Positions 7,063 through 13,810 of a stretch of DNA of 15,813 bases are shown here, piece by piece. The notes beneath the pieces are model-generated. The model was not told the origin of the DNA, did no database searches, and was given only the letters and a program-made list of their open reading frames with translations. Position 1 is the stretch's first letter; every line of letters begins with the position of its first letter. The DNA is from Vulcanimicrobiota bacterium (lineage in GTDB: Bacteria; Vulcanimicrobiota; Vulcanimicrobiia; Vulcanimicrobiales; Vulcanimicrobiaceae). The DNA lies in assembly GCA_019233165.1 (NCBI GenBank), contig JAFAMS010000095.1:1-15813 (forward strand), given 5' to 3'. The translations under genes and the position numbers were made by a program.

Positions 7063-7742
7063 GAGCTCTCCTCCTCGCGTTCGTGGCGCTCGCCGGCTGT
7101 GCGAAGCCCGACCCGTACGTCGATCTCTACCGCTCGCTCCACCCCAGCATCGTCTTCCTTTCTATGCGGGTTCCCTCGGACGATCCGAAACGCCGCGGCG
7201 CGCTCGACGATGCCTTCGGGACGGCGTTCGTCGTCGAGAGCGGCGATTGGGGCGTGCGCATCCTCACCGCAAAGCACGTCATCGACGACGCGCGCGATCT
7301 CAAGGCGACCTTCGGCGACCGCTCGCACGCAAGCGACGTGCGGATTGTGGCCGTCGACGCGAAGACCGATCTCGCGCTGCTCGAGGTGCGCAGCGTGAAA
7401 AACATCACCGCCGTCCCGCTCGGCGAATCGCGCAGCGTCGTCCCCGGAGAAGCGGTGGGGCTCTTAGGCTATCCGATCCCCGACGCGTTCAAAGACGAAG
7501 GCTTGGGGACGACCGCGTCGATTTACGCGGGGCACGTTGCAAGCATTCGCGACCCCGGCGGCCCGAACGAAGCCGTCGAGCTCGACGTCCCGATCATCCC
7601 CGGCGAGAGCGGCGGACCCGTGTTCGGAACCGACGGCAAAGTGATCGGCCTCGCCGAGTCGCGCTTCGAAGAAGAGCATGCGATCGGCTTCGCAACCCCG
7701 ATCGACGTGATCAAGACGTTCCTCTCGGCGCATGCGCGGTGA
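7059..7742 (+). CDS. Trypsin-like serine protease, predicted lipoprotein
   Basis: Small envelope-anchored protease of the trypsin/HtrA-like fold; substrate unknown. The 227 residues begin with a lipoprotein signal, MRALLLAFVALAGC, whose lipobox LAGC (11-14) makes C14 the likely lipidated residue. The catalytic triad is readable: H73 in TAKHVI, D104 in KTDLALL and S184 in PGESGGPVF. No PDZ domain follows, so it is shorter than DegP/DegS. The core ends with IGFATPIDVIKTF, which is typical for HtrA-like catalytic domains. The GTG start overlaps the hflX stop (GTGA), suggesting translational coupling with hflX. The tail overlaps the convergent channel gene by 32 bases. The link to HflX may reflect shared stress expression; that is inference. 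Confidence 0.88.
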   Translation: MRALLLAFVALAGCAKPDPYVDLYRSLHPSIVFLSMRVPSDDPKRRGALDDAFGTAFVVESGDWGVRILTAKHVIDDARDLKATFGDRSHASDVRIVAVDAKTDLALLEVRSVKNITAVPLGESRSVVPGEAVGLLGYPIPDAFKDEGLGTTASIYAGHVASIRDPGGPNEAVELDVPIIPGESGGPVFGTDGKVIGLAESRFEEEHAIGFATPIDVIKTFLSAHAR

Positions 7743-8757
7743 TCTTGGCGGAAGAGCGGTCGCCGATCCATTGCGCGGGCGGGATGCTCCAGTAGGTCGC
7801 CAGCGCGTTGAGCGGGCCGGCGTACGCCACGCGCAGCGACGAGAAATGCTCCCAGCTCGCGTCGGCGGGTTTCGTGCGGTATCCGGCCTCAGTCAGGCGA
7901 AGATGCGCCCGCTCGAACTCGTCGCGCTCGATTCCGGGGTTTTCCTCGCGGTTCAACCCGAAGAAGGAGACGAAGTCCGAGACGAGATGACCGCCGATGC
8001 GGTACATCAGGCGCGCTTGTCCTTGATGCTGGTCGGCTTCTTCGACGCATGCGATCAGCAGCGTGGCCGCATCCATCACCGCCCCGAGTGAGGCGATCCA
8101 CGAATTGTAGTCGTGGTTCGAGCGAAAGCTCGTGAGGATCGGGTACGCCAAGTGCGTCTCCATCGTAGTGACGGCCCAATTCTGGCCGCGCGCGAAGAGT
8201 TCGTCGAGCCCCAAGCGCGCGTGCATCGCGGCGCTCGCCTGCAAGATCTCGACCCCGGACGGCGGCGCGCCGGCGAGCGCCGACAAGCGGGTGACGAAAA
8301 CCTCGCGATTTTGAAACGCGCTGAAGACCATGAAGAGAAAGCTCGTCACGATTGCGACGGTCGCGAACCCGGTCGCGCCCGCGAAGATCGCAAGGAAACG
8401 CGCCGGCGCGCCGCGCGGCGCGATGTCGCCGTACCCGATCGTCAGCAACGTCGTCCCCGCGAAGTACAGCGATCCGCCGAACGTCGGCGTCGGTTCGAGG
8501 TGGACGCGCAGCCCGTAGAACATGAGCCCGTAGCCGAAGATCAACGCGGCGACCCAGATCATGAGGATCGAGACGAGGAAGAACGGCGCGTACGTCGAGA
8601 GAAAATCCTCGCGCTTTGTCTCGTCCGACATACGGAGCCCGTACGCCCGCCACGCGTTCCACATGGCGCGGTTCACCCAGGGACTCATCCGTAAGCCGCG
8701 CGGCACGCGGCGCGGGACGATCACCGACTGGAACACGTCGAACAAGGTCACGCACAC
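7711..8757 (-). CDS. Potassium channel of the Ion_trans_2 type with a C-terminal cytosolic domain
   Basis: Inner-membrane K+ channel subunit. From GTG at 8757 it has 348 residues. The selectivity filter TIGYGD (106-111) is intact, with the pore helix SLYFAGTTLL before it. Outer and inner helices lie at about 57-82 and 121-148. About 195 residues follow that are mostly helical, with no Rossmann RCK/TrkA-N glycine motif, so gating is not by a recognisable nucleotide domain. The protein also starts with part of another hydrophobic helix (residues 1-15). The frame upstream of 8757 adds LIDVVTIVAGAAIV and completes this helix, so the true start is probably near 8796 or 8807, where only CTG or an out-of-frame GTG is available. 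The stop overlaps the protease tail, and the gene follows the lipoprotein gene closely on the same strand. Confidence 0.88.
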   Translation of the reverse strand: MCVTLFDVFQSVIVPRRVPRGLRMSPWVNRAMWNAWRAYGLRMSDETKREDFLSTYAPFFLVSILMIWVAALIFGYGLMFYGLRVHLEPTPTFGGSLYFAGTTLLTIGYGDIAPRGAPARFLAIFAGATGFATVAIVTSFLFMVFSAFQNREVFVTRLSALAGAPPSGVEILQASAAMHARLGLDELFARGQNWAVTTMETHLAYPILTSFRSNHDYNSWIASLGAVMDAATLLIACVEEADQHQGQARLMYRIGGHLVSDFVSFFGLNREENPGIERDEFERAHLRLTEAGYRTKPADASWEHFSSLRVAYAGPLNALATYWSIPPAQWIGDRSSAKITAHAPRGTS

Positions 8758-8803
8758 GATCGCAGCGCCCGCGACGATCGTGACGACGTCGATCAGGGGA
8801 GGC

Positions 8804-9169
8804 TCACTGGGCGAGGGTCGATTTCAGGCGCACGTAGCCGGCATCGCTCGTCTGCCCCTTGACGACATTGACGTCGACGGTGATCGGCGCATAGCCGATC
8901 GCGTTGATGTTGATGGTCTGACGCCCGACCGGAACGTGGTTCAACACGAAGCCACCCTGGTTGTCGACCTGGGTGACGGGGGTGCTCCCGACCGAAATCG
9001 TGATCGGTGAGACGGTGACCGGTCCGCCGGTCCGGTCGTCGATCAGCCGGCCGGTGATCGAGCCGAAATCTTGGACGCCTTGGCCGTTCGGGTTCTCGCC
9101 GCAGCCGGCGCCCAAGAGCGTCACCACACCGAGCAGGCAAAGCAGGCTGCGGATGATTGCGGTTCTCAC
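8804..9169 (-). CDS. Small lipoprotein with a carboxypeptidase-regulatory-like beta-sandwich domain
   Basis: Predicted lipoprotein of 121 residues; function unknown. GTG at 9169 is preceded by GGAGGA with a 6-base spacer, a good ribosome binding site that supports this start. The signal has basic residues R2 and R7, a hydrophobic core (8-19) and a lipobox-like LGAGC with C23 as the likely lipid site. A short polar linker (GENPNGQGVQDFG) follows. Then GSITGRLIDDRTGGPV, VDNQGGFVLNHVPVGRQTININAIGYAP and VDVNVVKGQT match the pattern of CarboxypepD_reg-like domains: G-x-V strand, GGF turn, VP-x-G turn and a final strand. Such domains usually serve as structural or binding modules on the cell surface. 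It is divergent from nuoA and upstream of the channel gene, with which it may be cotranscribed. Confidence 0.8.
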   Translation of the reverse strand: MRTAIIRSLLCLLGVVTLLGAGCGENPNGQGVQDFGSITGRLIDDRTGGPVTVSPITISVGSTPVTQVDNQGGFVLNHVPVGRQTININAIGYAPITVDVNVVKGQTSDAGYVRLKSTLAQ

Positions 9170-9213
9170 TTCGGGTCCTCCAAAAGTAGCATCAAGGGCC
9201 CCGTACGCCGCCT

Positions 9214-9585
9214 GTGAAAACTGCCCCGGCTATGACTCCGTACGGCCCCGTGGCCATTTACTTGGCCGTCGCGCTCGTCGCCTCGCTGGCGTTCTGCATC
9301 CTCCCCGGGCTGCTCGCTCGTAAGAAGCCGAATCCCGTCAAATCCGAGGCGTATGAATGCGGGGTCGAACCCACCTCCGACGTCTCCGGACGGTTCCCGG
9401 TTCGGTTCTATCTGATCGCGATGCTCTTCGTGGTCTTCGACGTCGAAGCCGCGTCGTTCTATCCGTGGGCCGTGCAAATGCATGCGCTCAAGCTGTTCGG
9501 CTTGATCGAGATGGTTACGTTCGTCGTCGTCCTCGCAATTGGGTATGCCTACGTCTGGAAGCGGGGTGGATTTCAATGGAGGTAG
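9214..9585 (+). CDS. nuoA: NADH-quinone oxidoreductase subunit A
   Basis: Small membrane subunit of complex I that packs near the quinone tunnel at the junction of the two arms. From GTG at 9214 it has 123 residues, normal for NuoA. Three membrane helices are visible (about 13-35, 63-86 and 92-113). The conserved loop YECGVEP (47-53) lies between helices 1 and 2, and [17 protein letters not shown] is the second-helix signature with its acidic pair. ATG at 9232 is an equally possible start (117 residues); neither has a strong Shine-Dalgarno. It is the first gene of the nuo cluster, 44 bases from the divergent lipoprotein gene, so the operon promoter should lie in that gap or inside the lipoprotein's 5' end. 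Its stop lies within nuoB. Confidence 0.95.
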   Translation: MKTAPAMTPYGPVAIYLAVALVASLAFCILPGLLARKKPNPVKSEAYECGVEPTSDVSGRFPVRFYLIAMLFVVFDVEAASFYPWAVQMHALKLFGLIEMVTFVVVLAIGYAYVWKRGGFQWR

Positions 9586-10058
9586 TCCCGGGGCAGCAGT
9601 TTCTGCTCGCTCGCGTCGACGATGTGGCGCGCTGGGCGCAGGCTTCGAGCGTCTGGCCGCTGACGATGGGTCTTGCGTGTTGCGCGATCGAGATGATGAC
9701 CGTGACGGCGCCGGAGTACGATATCGCGCGTCTCGGCTCCGAGGTGTTCCGCGCCTCGCCGCGGCAGGCCGACCTCATGATCGTCTCCGGCCGCGTCGCG
9801 CAGAAGATGGGCCCGATCATCCGGCGTCTGTACGACCAGATGGCCGACCCGAAATGGGTGATCTCGATGGGCGCCTGCGCGAGCTCGGGCGGCGTCTTCG
9901 ATAACTATGCGATCGTCCAAGGGGTCGACACGATCGTCCCCGTCGACGTCTACGTCCCCGGGTGTCCGCCTACTCCCGACGGCCTGCTCTACGCGGTCAA
10001 CCTCATCCAGCAGCAGATCCGGCAAGGCGGACGGGGAGGCGTCCTGGCGCGTGCCTAG
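9576..10058 (+). CDS. nuoB: NADH-quinone oxidoreductase subunit B
   Basis: Subunit that carries cluster N2, the last iron-sulfur centre before quinone. ATG at 9576 gives 160 residues; GGTGGA lies 6 bases before it, inside nuoA. The four N2 ligands are present: the tandem pair C35 and C36 in [10 protein letters not shown]101 in GACASSGG and C130 in [19 protein letters not shown]-like segment [18 protein letters not shown] also fits the family. It overlaps the end of nuoA by 10 bases and its own stop lies inside the nuoC start region, so translation is probably coupled along the operon. The longer frame back to 9357 is a shadow of nuoA. Confidence 0.97.
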   Translation: MEVVPGQQFLLARVDDVARWAQASSVWPLTMGLACCAIEMMTVTAPEYDIARLGSEVFRASPRQADLMIVSGRVAQKMGPIIRRLYDQMADPKWVISMGACASSGGVFDNYAIVQGVDTIVPVDVYVPGCPPTPDGLLYAVNLIQQQIRQGGRGGVLARA

Positions 10059-10653
10059 CCCTCAGGCGCCGCCGCTCGGGAACCGCGCCGTCGATCCGAC
10101 CGCGGTTCGGCCGCCGCTCGACGACGCGACGATCGAGCGGATCGAACCGGCGCAACTGCACGCGAGGCTGGCGGCGCTCCGCGCCGACGGTTTCACCGTC
10201 CTGCTCGATCTCGGCGCGGTCGATTACCTCGACCGCCGGCCGCGCTTCGACGTCATCTACCATCTCTTGAAGCTTCCGCTCGACGCAACGACGCCGCAGA
10301 AAGCCGGCCGTCCGCCGCGGATGCGCTTGTTGTGCGGCGTGGACGAGGGCGTCAAGCTCCAGACCGCGACCGATCTGTGGCCGAGCGCCGACTGGGCCGA
10401 ACGTGAAGTCTTCGACCTCTTCGGAATCATCTTCGAAGGCCACCCCGATCTGCGCCGGATCCAGATGCCGAACGACTGGGAAGGCTATCCGCTGCGCAAG
10501 GATTATCCGCTGCGCGGACCGGCGCTCGAGAAGACGCCGCGGCCGGAGTTCGCGCTCAAGAGCAACCTCGTCGCCGGAACGCCGGCCTCGGGGAAGACCG
10601 CTGCAGCGCTCGCCAAACAGATTGCAAAGGCACGGGGGCAGAGTGGCGCTTAA
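10051..10653 (+). CDS. nuoC: NADH-quinone oxidoreductase subunit C
   Basis: Hydrophilic 30-kDa-type subunit of the complex I connecting module. GTG at 10051 gives 200 residues. It overlaps the nuoB stop by 8 bases, and GGGGAGG lies about 12 bases before it. The family hallmark is complete: [21 protein letters not shown], then [20 protein letters not shown]. NuoC is separate from NuoD here, unlike the fused NuoCD of E. coli. A tail of about 40 residues rich in Ala, Lys and Pro follows the conserved core. Upstream in-frame codons as far as 9907 are shadows of nuoB. Confidence 0.96.
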   Translation: MPSPQAPPLGNRAVDPTAVRPPLDDATIERIEPAQLHARLAALRADGFTVLLDLGAVDYLDRRPRFDVIYHLLKLPLDATTPQKAGRPPRMRLLCGVDEGVKLQTATDLWPSADWAEREVFDLFGIIFEGHPDLRRIQMPNDWEGYPLRKDYPLRGPALEKTPRPEFALKSNLVAGTPASGKTAAALAKQIAKARGQSGA

Positions 10654-11836
10654 CGTCGAGCAGAGCGGGAACTCGATGATCCTCTCGCTCGGGCCGCAGC
10701 ATCCTTCGACGCACGGCGTCCTGCAAGTGCTCACGCAAATCGAGGGAGAGACGATCGTGCGCGCCGATCCGGAGATCGGCTACCTGCACACCGGGATCGA
10801 GAAGTCGGCCGAGAACCTGTTTTGGACGCAAGCGTCGACGGTCATCGAGCGGATGGATTATCTCTCGCCGCTCACGAACGCGCTGTGTTACATCCTCGCG
10901 GTCGAGAAGCTGCTCGGCGTGACGGACCGGATCCCGGAGCGGGCGCAACAATTGCGCGTCATGCTCTCCGAGCTGTCGCGAATCGCGTCACACTGCGTGT
11001 GGCTCGGTACGGGAGGGATCGACCTTGGCGCGATCTCGCCGTTCTTCTACGCGTTCGACCTGCGCGAGAACATCCTCGACCTCTTCGAGGTCTCCGGCGG
11101 CGCCCGGATGCACCCGAACTACCTGCGAATCGGCGGGCTGCGCGAAGACATTCCGCAGGGCTTCCTCGACCGGCTCGACGAGCTAATCGCAAAATTTCCG
11201 GGACGGATGCGCGACCTGCGCAAGCTCTTGCAGAACAATCCGATCTTGCAAGACCGGATGGTCGACGTCGCGATCCTCGAGCCGGCGGACGCGCTCGCCT
11301 GGAACATCACGGGGCCGTCCCTGCGCGCGAGCGGGATCGCCTACGACGTCCGCAAGGCGTACCCGTATTCGGGCTACGAGCAGTACGACTTCGACGTCCC
11401 TACGCGCACCGAAGGCGACGCCTACGCGCGGTTTCTGGTGCGCCTCGATGAGATGGAACAAGCGATGCGGATTGTCGAGCAGGCTCGCCGCAAGCTCGTC
11501 GGTGGCTCGGTGATGATCGACGACACGAAGATCGCGCCGCCGCCGAAAGAGACGATCGCGCTTTCGATGGAGGCGTTGATCCACCACTTCAAGCTCGTCT
11601 CGGAGTCGTTCCGGGTTCCGCCCGGCGACGTCTACCAAGCGGTCGAAGGTCCGCGCGGCGAGCTCGGCTACTACCTCGTCTCGAACGGCGACAACCGGCC
11701 GTGGCGCGTTCGGACGCGTCCGCCGTCGATGTACAATCTGCAGGTGCTCAAGAAACTTGCGATCGGAGAGCTGATCGCCGACATGGTGGTCTGCATCGGC
11801 TCGCTCGATCCCGTCTTCGGCGAAGTCGACCGGTGA
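10643..11836 (+). CDS. nuoD: NADH-quinone oxidoreductase subunit D
   Basis: 49-kDa-type subunit that forms the quinone site with NuoB. GTG at 10643 gives 397 residues, typical for unfused NuoD, and overlaps nuoC by 11 bases. The N-terminal motif [12 protein letters not shown] (16-27) carries H24, and RMDYLSP carries Y73; these align with the quinone-headgroup residues His38 and Tyr87 of the Thermus enzyme and keep the same spacing of 49. Other family marks are [13 protein letters not shown] (45-57), the [12 protein letters not shown] stretch, and [13 protein letters not shown] near the C-terminus. The protein ends in [12 protein letters not shown], the normal end of NuoD. The stop overlaps the nuoE GTG as GTGA. 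Confidence 0.97.
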   Translation: MALNVEQSGNSMILSLGPQHPSTHGVLQVLTQIEGETIVRADPEIGYLHTGIEKSAENLFWTQASTVIERMDYLSPLTNALCYILAVEKLLGVTDRIPERAQQLRVMLSELSRIASHCVWLGTGGIDLGAISPFFYAFDLRENILDLFEVSGGARMHPNYLRIGGLREDIPQGFLDRLDELIAKFPGRMRDLRKLLQNNPILQDRMVDVAILEPADALAWNITGPSLRASGIAYDVRKAYPYSGYEQYDFDVPTRTEGDAYARFLVRLDEMEQAMRIVEQARRKLVGGSVMIDDTKIAPPPKETIALSMEALIHHFKLVSESFRVPPGDVYQAVEGPRGELGYYLVSNGDNRPWRVRTRPPSMYNLQVLKKLAIGELIADMVVCIGSLDPVFGEVDR

Positions 11837-12561
11837 CGGCAACCAGCTTCGAAGAGCTCGCGGCCGCGCTCAAGCCGGAAGCCGACGCGATCGTCGCGCA
11901 GTACGAGGACTCGCGCTCGGCGCTCCTCCCGCTCATCCACCGCTTTCAAGACGCGCAAGGCTACGTTTCGGCCGACGCGATGCGGACGACGGCGGAGTGG
12001 CTGGGGCTGAGCCTGGCGGTCGTCGAGTCGACCGTTTCCTTTTATACGCTGTTTTTCCGCAGGCCGGTCGGGCGCTATATGCTGCAGGTCTGTCGGAATC
12101 TTTCGTGCACGATGAACGGCGCCGGCGCGATCATGGAACGTTTTCGCGAACGTCTCGGCGTCGGCCACCTCGAGACGACCGAAGACGGCCTCTTTTCGTA
12201 CGAGGAGGTCGAGTGCCTCGCCGCCTGCGACCGCGCGCCGTGCATGCAAGTGAACTTGGAGTTCGTCTACGATCTGACGCCGCAAGCGGTCGACGACATG
12301 GTCGCTGCGATCCGCGGCGGGACGTATCCGGTGAAGCCGCTCGCGCAAACCGAAGCGCCGGCGCGCTCGTGGCACGTTTCCAAAGATGCGGTCCCCCGGG
12401 TCCCGGGCGGACGCGACGTCCCCGATCCGAACGATCCGGGCGGGATCGGCGATCGCACCGGCGTCATCATGCTCGACCGCGTGGTCCGCGATCTTTCGCC
12501 GGACCGGACGCGCGAACGGCTCGTCAAGGACGGACGGGAGCTGCTCGAACGTGGACACTAG
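11833..12561 (+). CDS. nuoE: NADH-quinone oxidoreductase subunit E with a long C-terminal tail
   Basis: 24-kDa-type thioredoxin-fold subunit of the NADH dehydrogenase module, holding the [2Fe-2S] cluster N1a. GTG at 11833 overlaps the nuoD stop (GTGA). The N-terminal helical part has the family features LLPLIHRFQDAQGYVS and VVESTVSFYTLF. The four ligands are C87 and C92 (C-x4-C) and C128 and C132 (C-x3-C in ECLAACDRAP). The conserved domain ends near residue 164. About 78 more residues follow, for a total of 242, against about 160-180 in most NuoE. This tail is rich in Pro, Asp, Gly and Arg, with a PGGRDVPDPNDPGG stretch and a charged helix at the end; I do not recognise a domain in it. The gene overlaps nuoF by 11 bases. 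Confidence 0.95.
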   Translation: MTATSFEELAAALKPEADAIVAQYEDSRSALLPLIHRFQDAQGYVSADAMRTTAEWLGLSLAVVESTVSFYTLFFRRPVGRYMLQVCRNLSCTMNGAGAIMERFRERLGVGHLETTEDGLFSYEEVECLAACDRAPCMQVNLEFVYDLTPQAVDDMVAAIRGGTYPVKPLAQTEAPARSWHVSKDAVPRVPGGRDVPDPNDPGGIGDRTGVIMLDRVVRDLSPDRTRERLVKDGRELLERGH

Positions 12562-13810
12562 ACCGGTTTTGATGAAGGGGATCGGCGAGGCCGACCTGCG
12601 CTCGATCGACGTCTACAAGAGCCGTGGCGGTTACGAGATGCTCGAGCGCGCCGTGAAGACGATGCAGCCCGCGCAAATCGTCGAGATCGTCTCGAAGTCG
12701 GGCTTGCGCGGACGCGGCGGCGCCGGATTCCCGACGGGCCGCAAGTGGCAGTTCTTGCCCGAAAACGGCGAGCCGCGCTACCTCGTCTGCAACTCCGACG
12801 AAGCGGAACCCGGGACGTTCAAGGACCGGATGCTCCTCGAAGAGACGCCGCACCAGATCATCGAGGGGATGTTGATCGGCGCATACGCGATCCGCTCGCA
12901 TCACGCATTCATCTATATTCGCGGCGAGTTTCTCCGCGGCTACGAGATCTTTCGCGCCGCCGTCGAGCAAGCGCGCGCTGCCGGCTACATCGGCAAAGGG
13001 ATTTGCGGAACCGACTACGACCTCGAACTCACGATCCATCGCGGCGCCGGCGCCTACATCTGCGGGGAAGAGACCGCGCTGTTGAACTCGCTGGAAGGAA
13101 AGCGCGGGGAGCCGCGGCTCAAGCCGCCGTTTCCGGCGATCAAGGGCCTTTACGGCAAGCCGACGGTCGTCAACAACTCGGAGACGCTCTCGTACTTGGC
13201 GCCGATCCTGCGCAACGGGGCGGAGTGGTTTGCGGGCGTCGGGACCGAACGGTCGACGGGCTACAAGATCGTCTCGATCAGCGGTCACGTCAAACGGCCC
13301 GGGAACTACGAGGTTCCGCTCGCGACGCCGATTCGCGTCTTGATCGACGAATGCGCCGGCGGGCTGCGCGACGGGCGCAAATTCATGGCGGTGCAACCCG
13401 GCGGCGGCAGCTCCGCGTGCCTCTTCGAAGAGCATCTCGATCTGCCGTACGACTACGAGTCGATGGCGAAGAACGGAACGATGCTCGGCTCGGGTGCGAT
13501 GGTCGTCTTCGACGACACCACCGATTTCGTGCACGCCGCGCTCGCGCTCGTGCGCTTCTTCGCCCACGAGTCGTGCGGCCAGTGTACGCCGTGCCGCGAA
13601 GGCGGCCATTGGCTGGAGCAGATGCTGGAGCGCATCGTCCACGGCGATGGGCTCGAGAGCGATATCGACTTACTCAAGAGCGTCTCGCATCAGATCACCG
13701 GGCTGAACCTGTGCCCGCTCGGCGATTCGATCGAACCGTTTCTGAGCTCGGTCGTAAATCGCTTCGAAGATCAATTCCGCGCGTACGTCAAGGTTCCGGT
13801 GGCGAGCTAG
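12551..13810 (+). CDS. nuoF: NADH-quinone oxidoreductase subunit F
   Basis: 51-kDa-type subunit that binds NADH and FMN and holds the [4Fe-4S] cluster N3. GTG at 12551 gives 419 residues, with GGGAG about 10 bases upstream; ATG at 12572 is an alternative. The nucleotide-site glycine-rich loop RGRGGAGFPTG is at residues 53-63, followed by CNSDEAEPGTFKDR and GAGAYICGEETALLNS, both FMN/NADH-site signatures. The N3 ligands are C342, C345 and C348 in SCGQCTPCREG and C388 in LCPLGD. It overlaps nuoE by 11 bases and shares one base with nuoG (TAGTG). With NuoE and NuoG it forms the electron-input module. Confidence 0.97.
   Translation: MDTRPVLMKGIGEADLRSIDVYKSRGGYEMLERAVKTMQPAQIVEIVSKSGLRGRGGAGFPTGRKWQFLPENGEPRYLVCNSDEAEPGTFKDRMLLEETPHQIIEGMLIGAYAIRSHHAFIYIRGEFLRGYEIFRAAVEQARAAGYIGKGICGTDYDLELTIHRGAGAYICGEETALLNSLEGKRGEPRLKPPFPAIKGLYGKPTVVNNSETLSYLAPILRNGAEWFAGVGTERSTGYKIVSISGHVKRPGNYEVPLATPIRVLIDECAGGLRDGRKFMAVQPGGGSSACLFEEHLDLPYDYESMAKNGTMLGSGAMVVFDDTTDFVHAALALVRFFAHESCGQCTPCREGGHWLEQMLERIVHGDGLESDIDLLKSVSHQITGLNLCPLGDSIEPFLSSVVNRFEDQFRAYVKVPVAS

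Noticed and set aside
9163..9192. Possible nuo promoter: TTCTCA (9163-9168), 18-base spacer, TAGCAT (9187-9192)
   Set aside because: The match to sigma-70 boxes is only partial and the organism's promoter consensus is unknown. The location fits but the evidence is too weak for a feature.
5028..9213. Mobile elements, CRISPR repeats or defence genes in the mixed block
   Set aside because: I looked for transposase or integrase motifs, direct repeats and inverted ends and saw none; all genes here are ordinary chromosomal families.
10576..10599. A Walker-A-like string GTPASGKT in the tail of NuoC
   Set aside because: It matches GxxxxGKT, but no hydrophobic strand precedes it, no Walker B follows, and it lies in an Ala/Lys-rich tail. 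Chance match.
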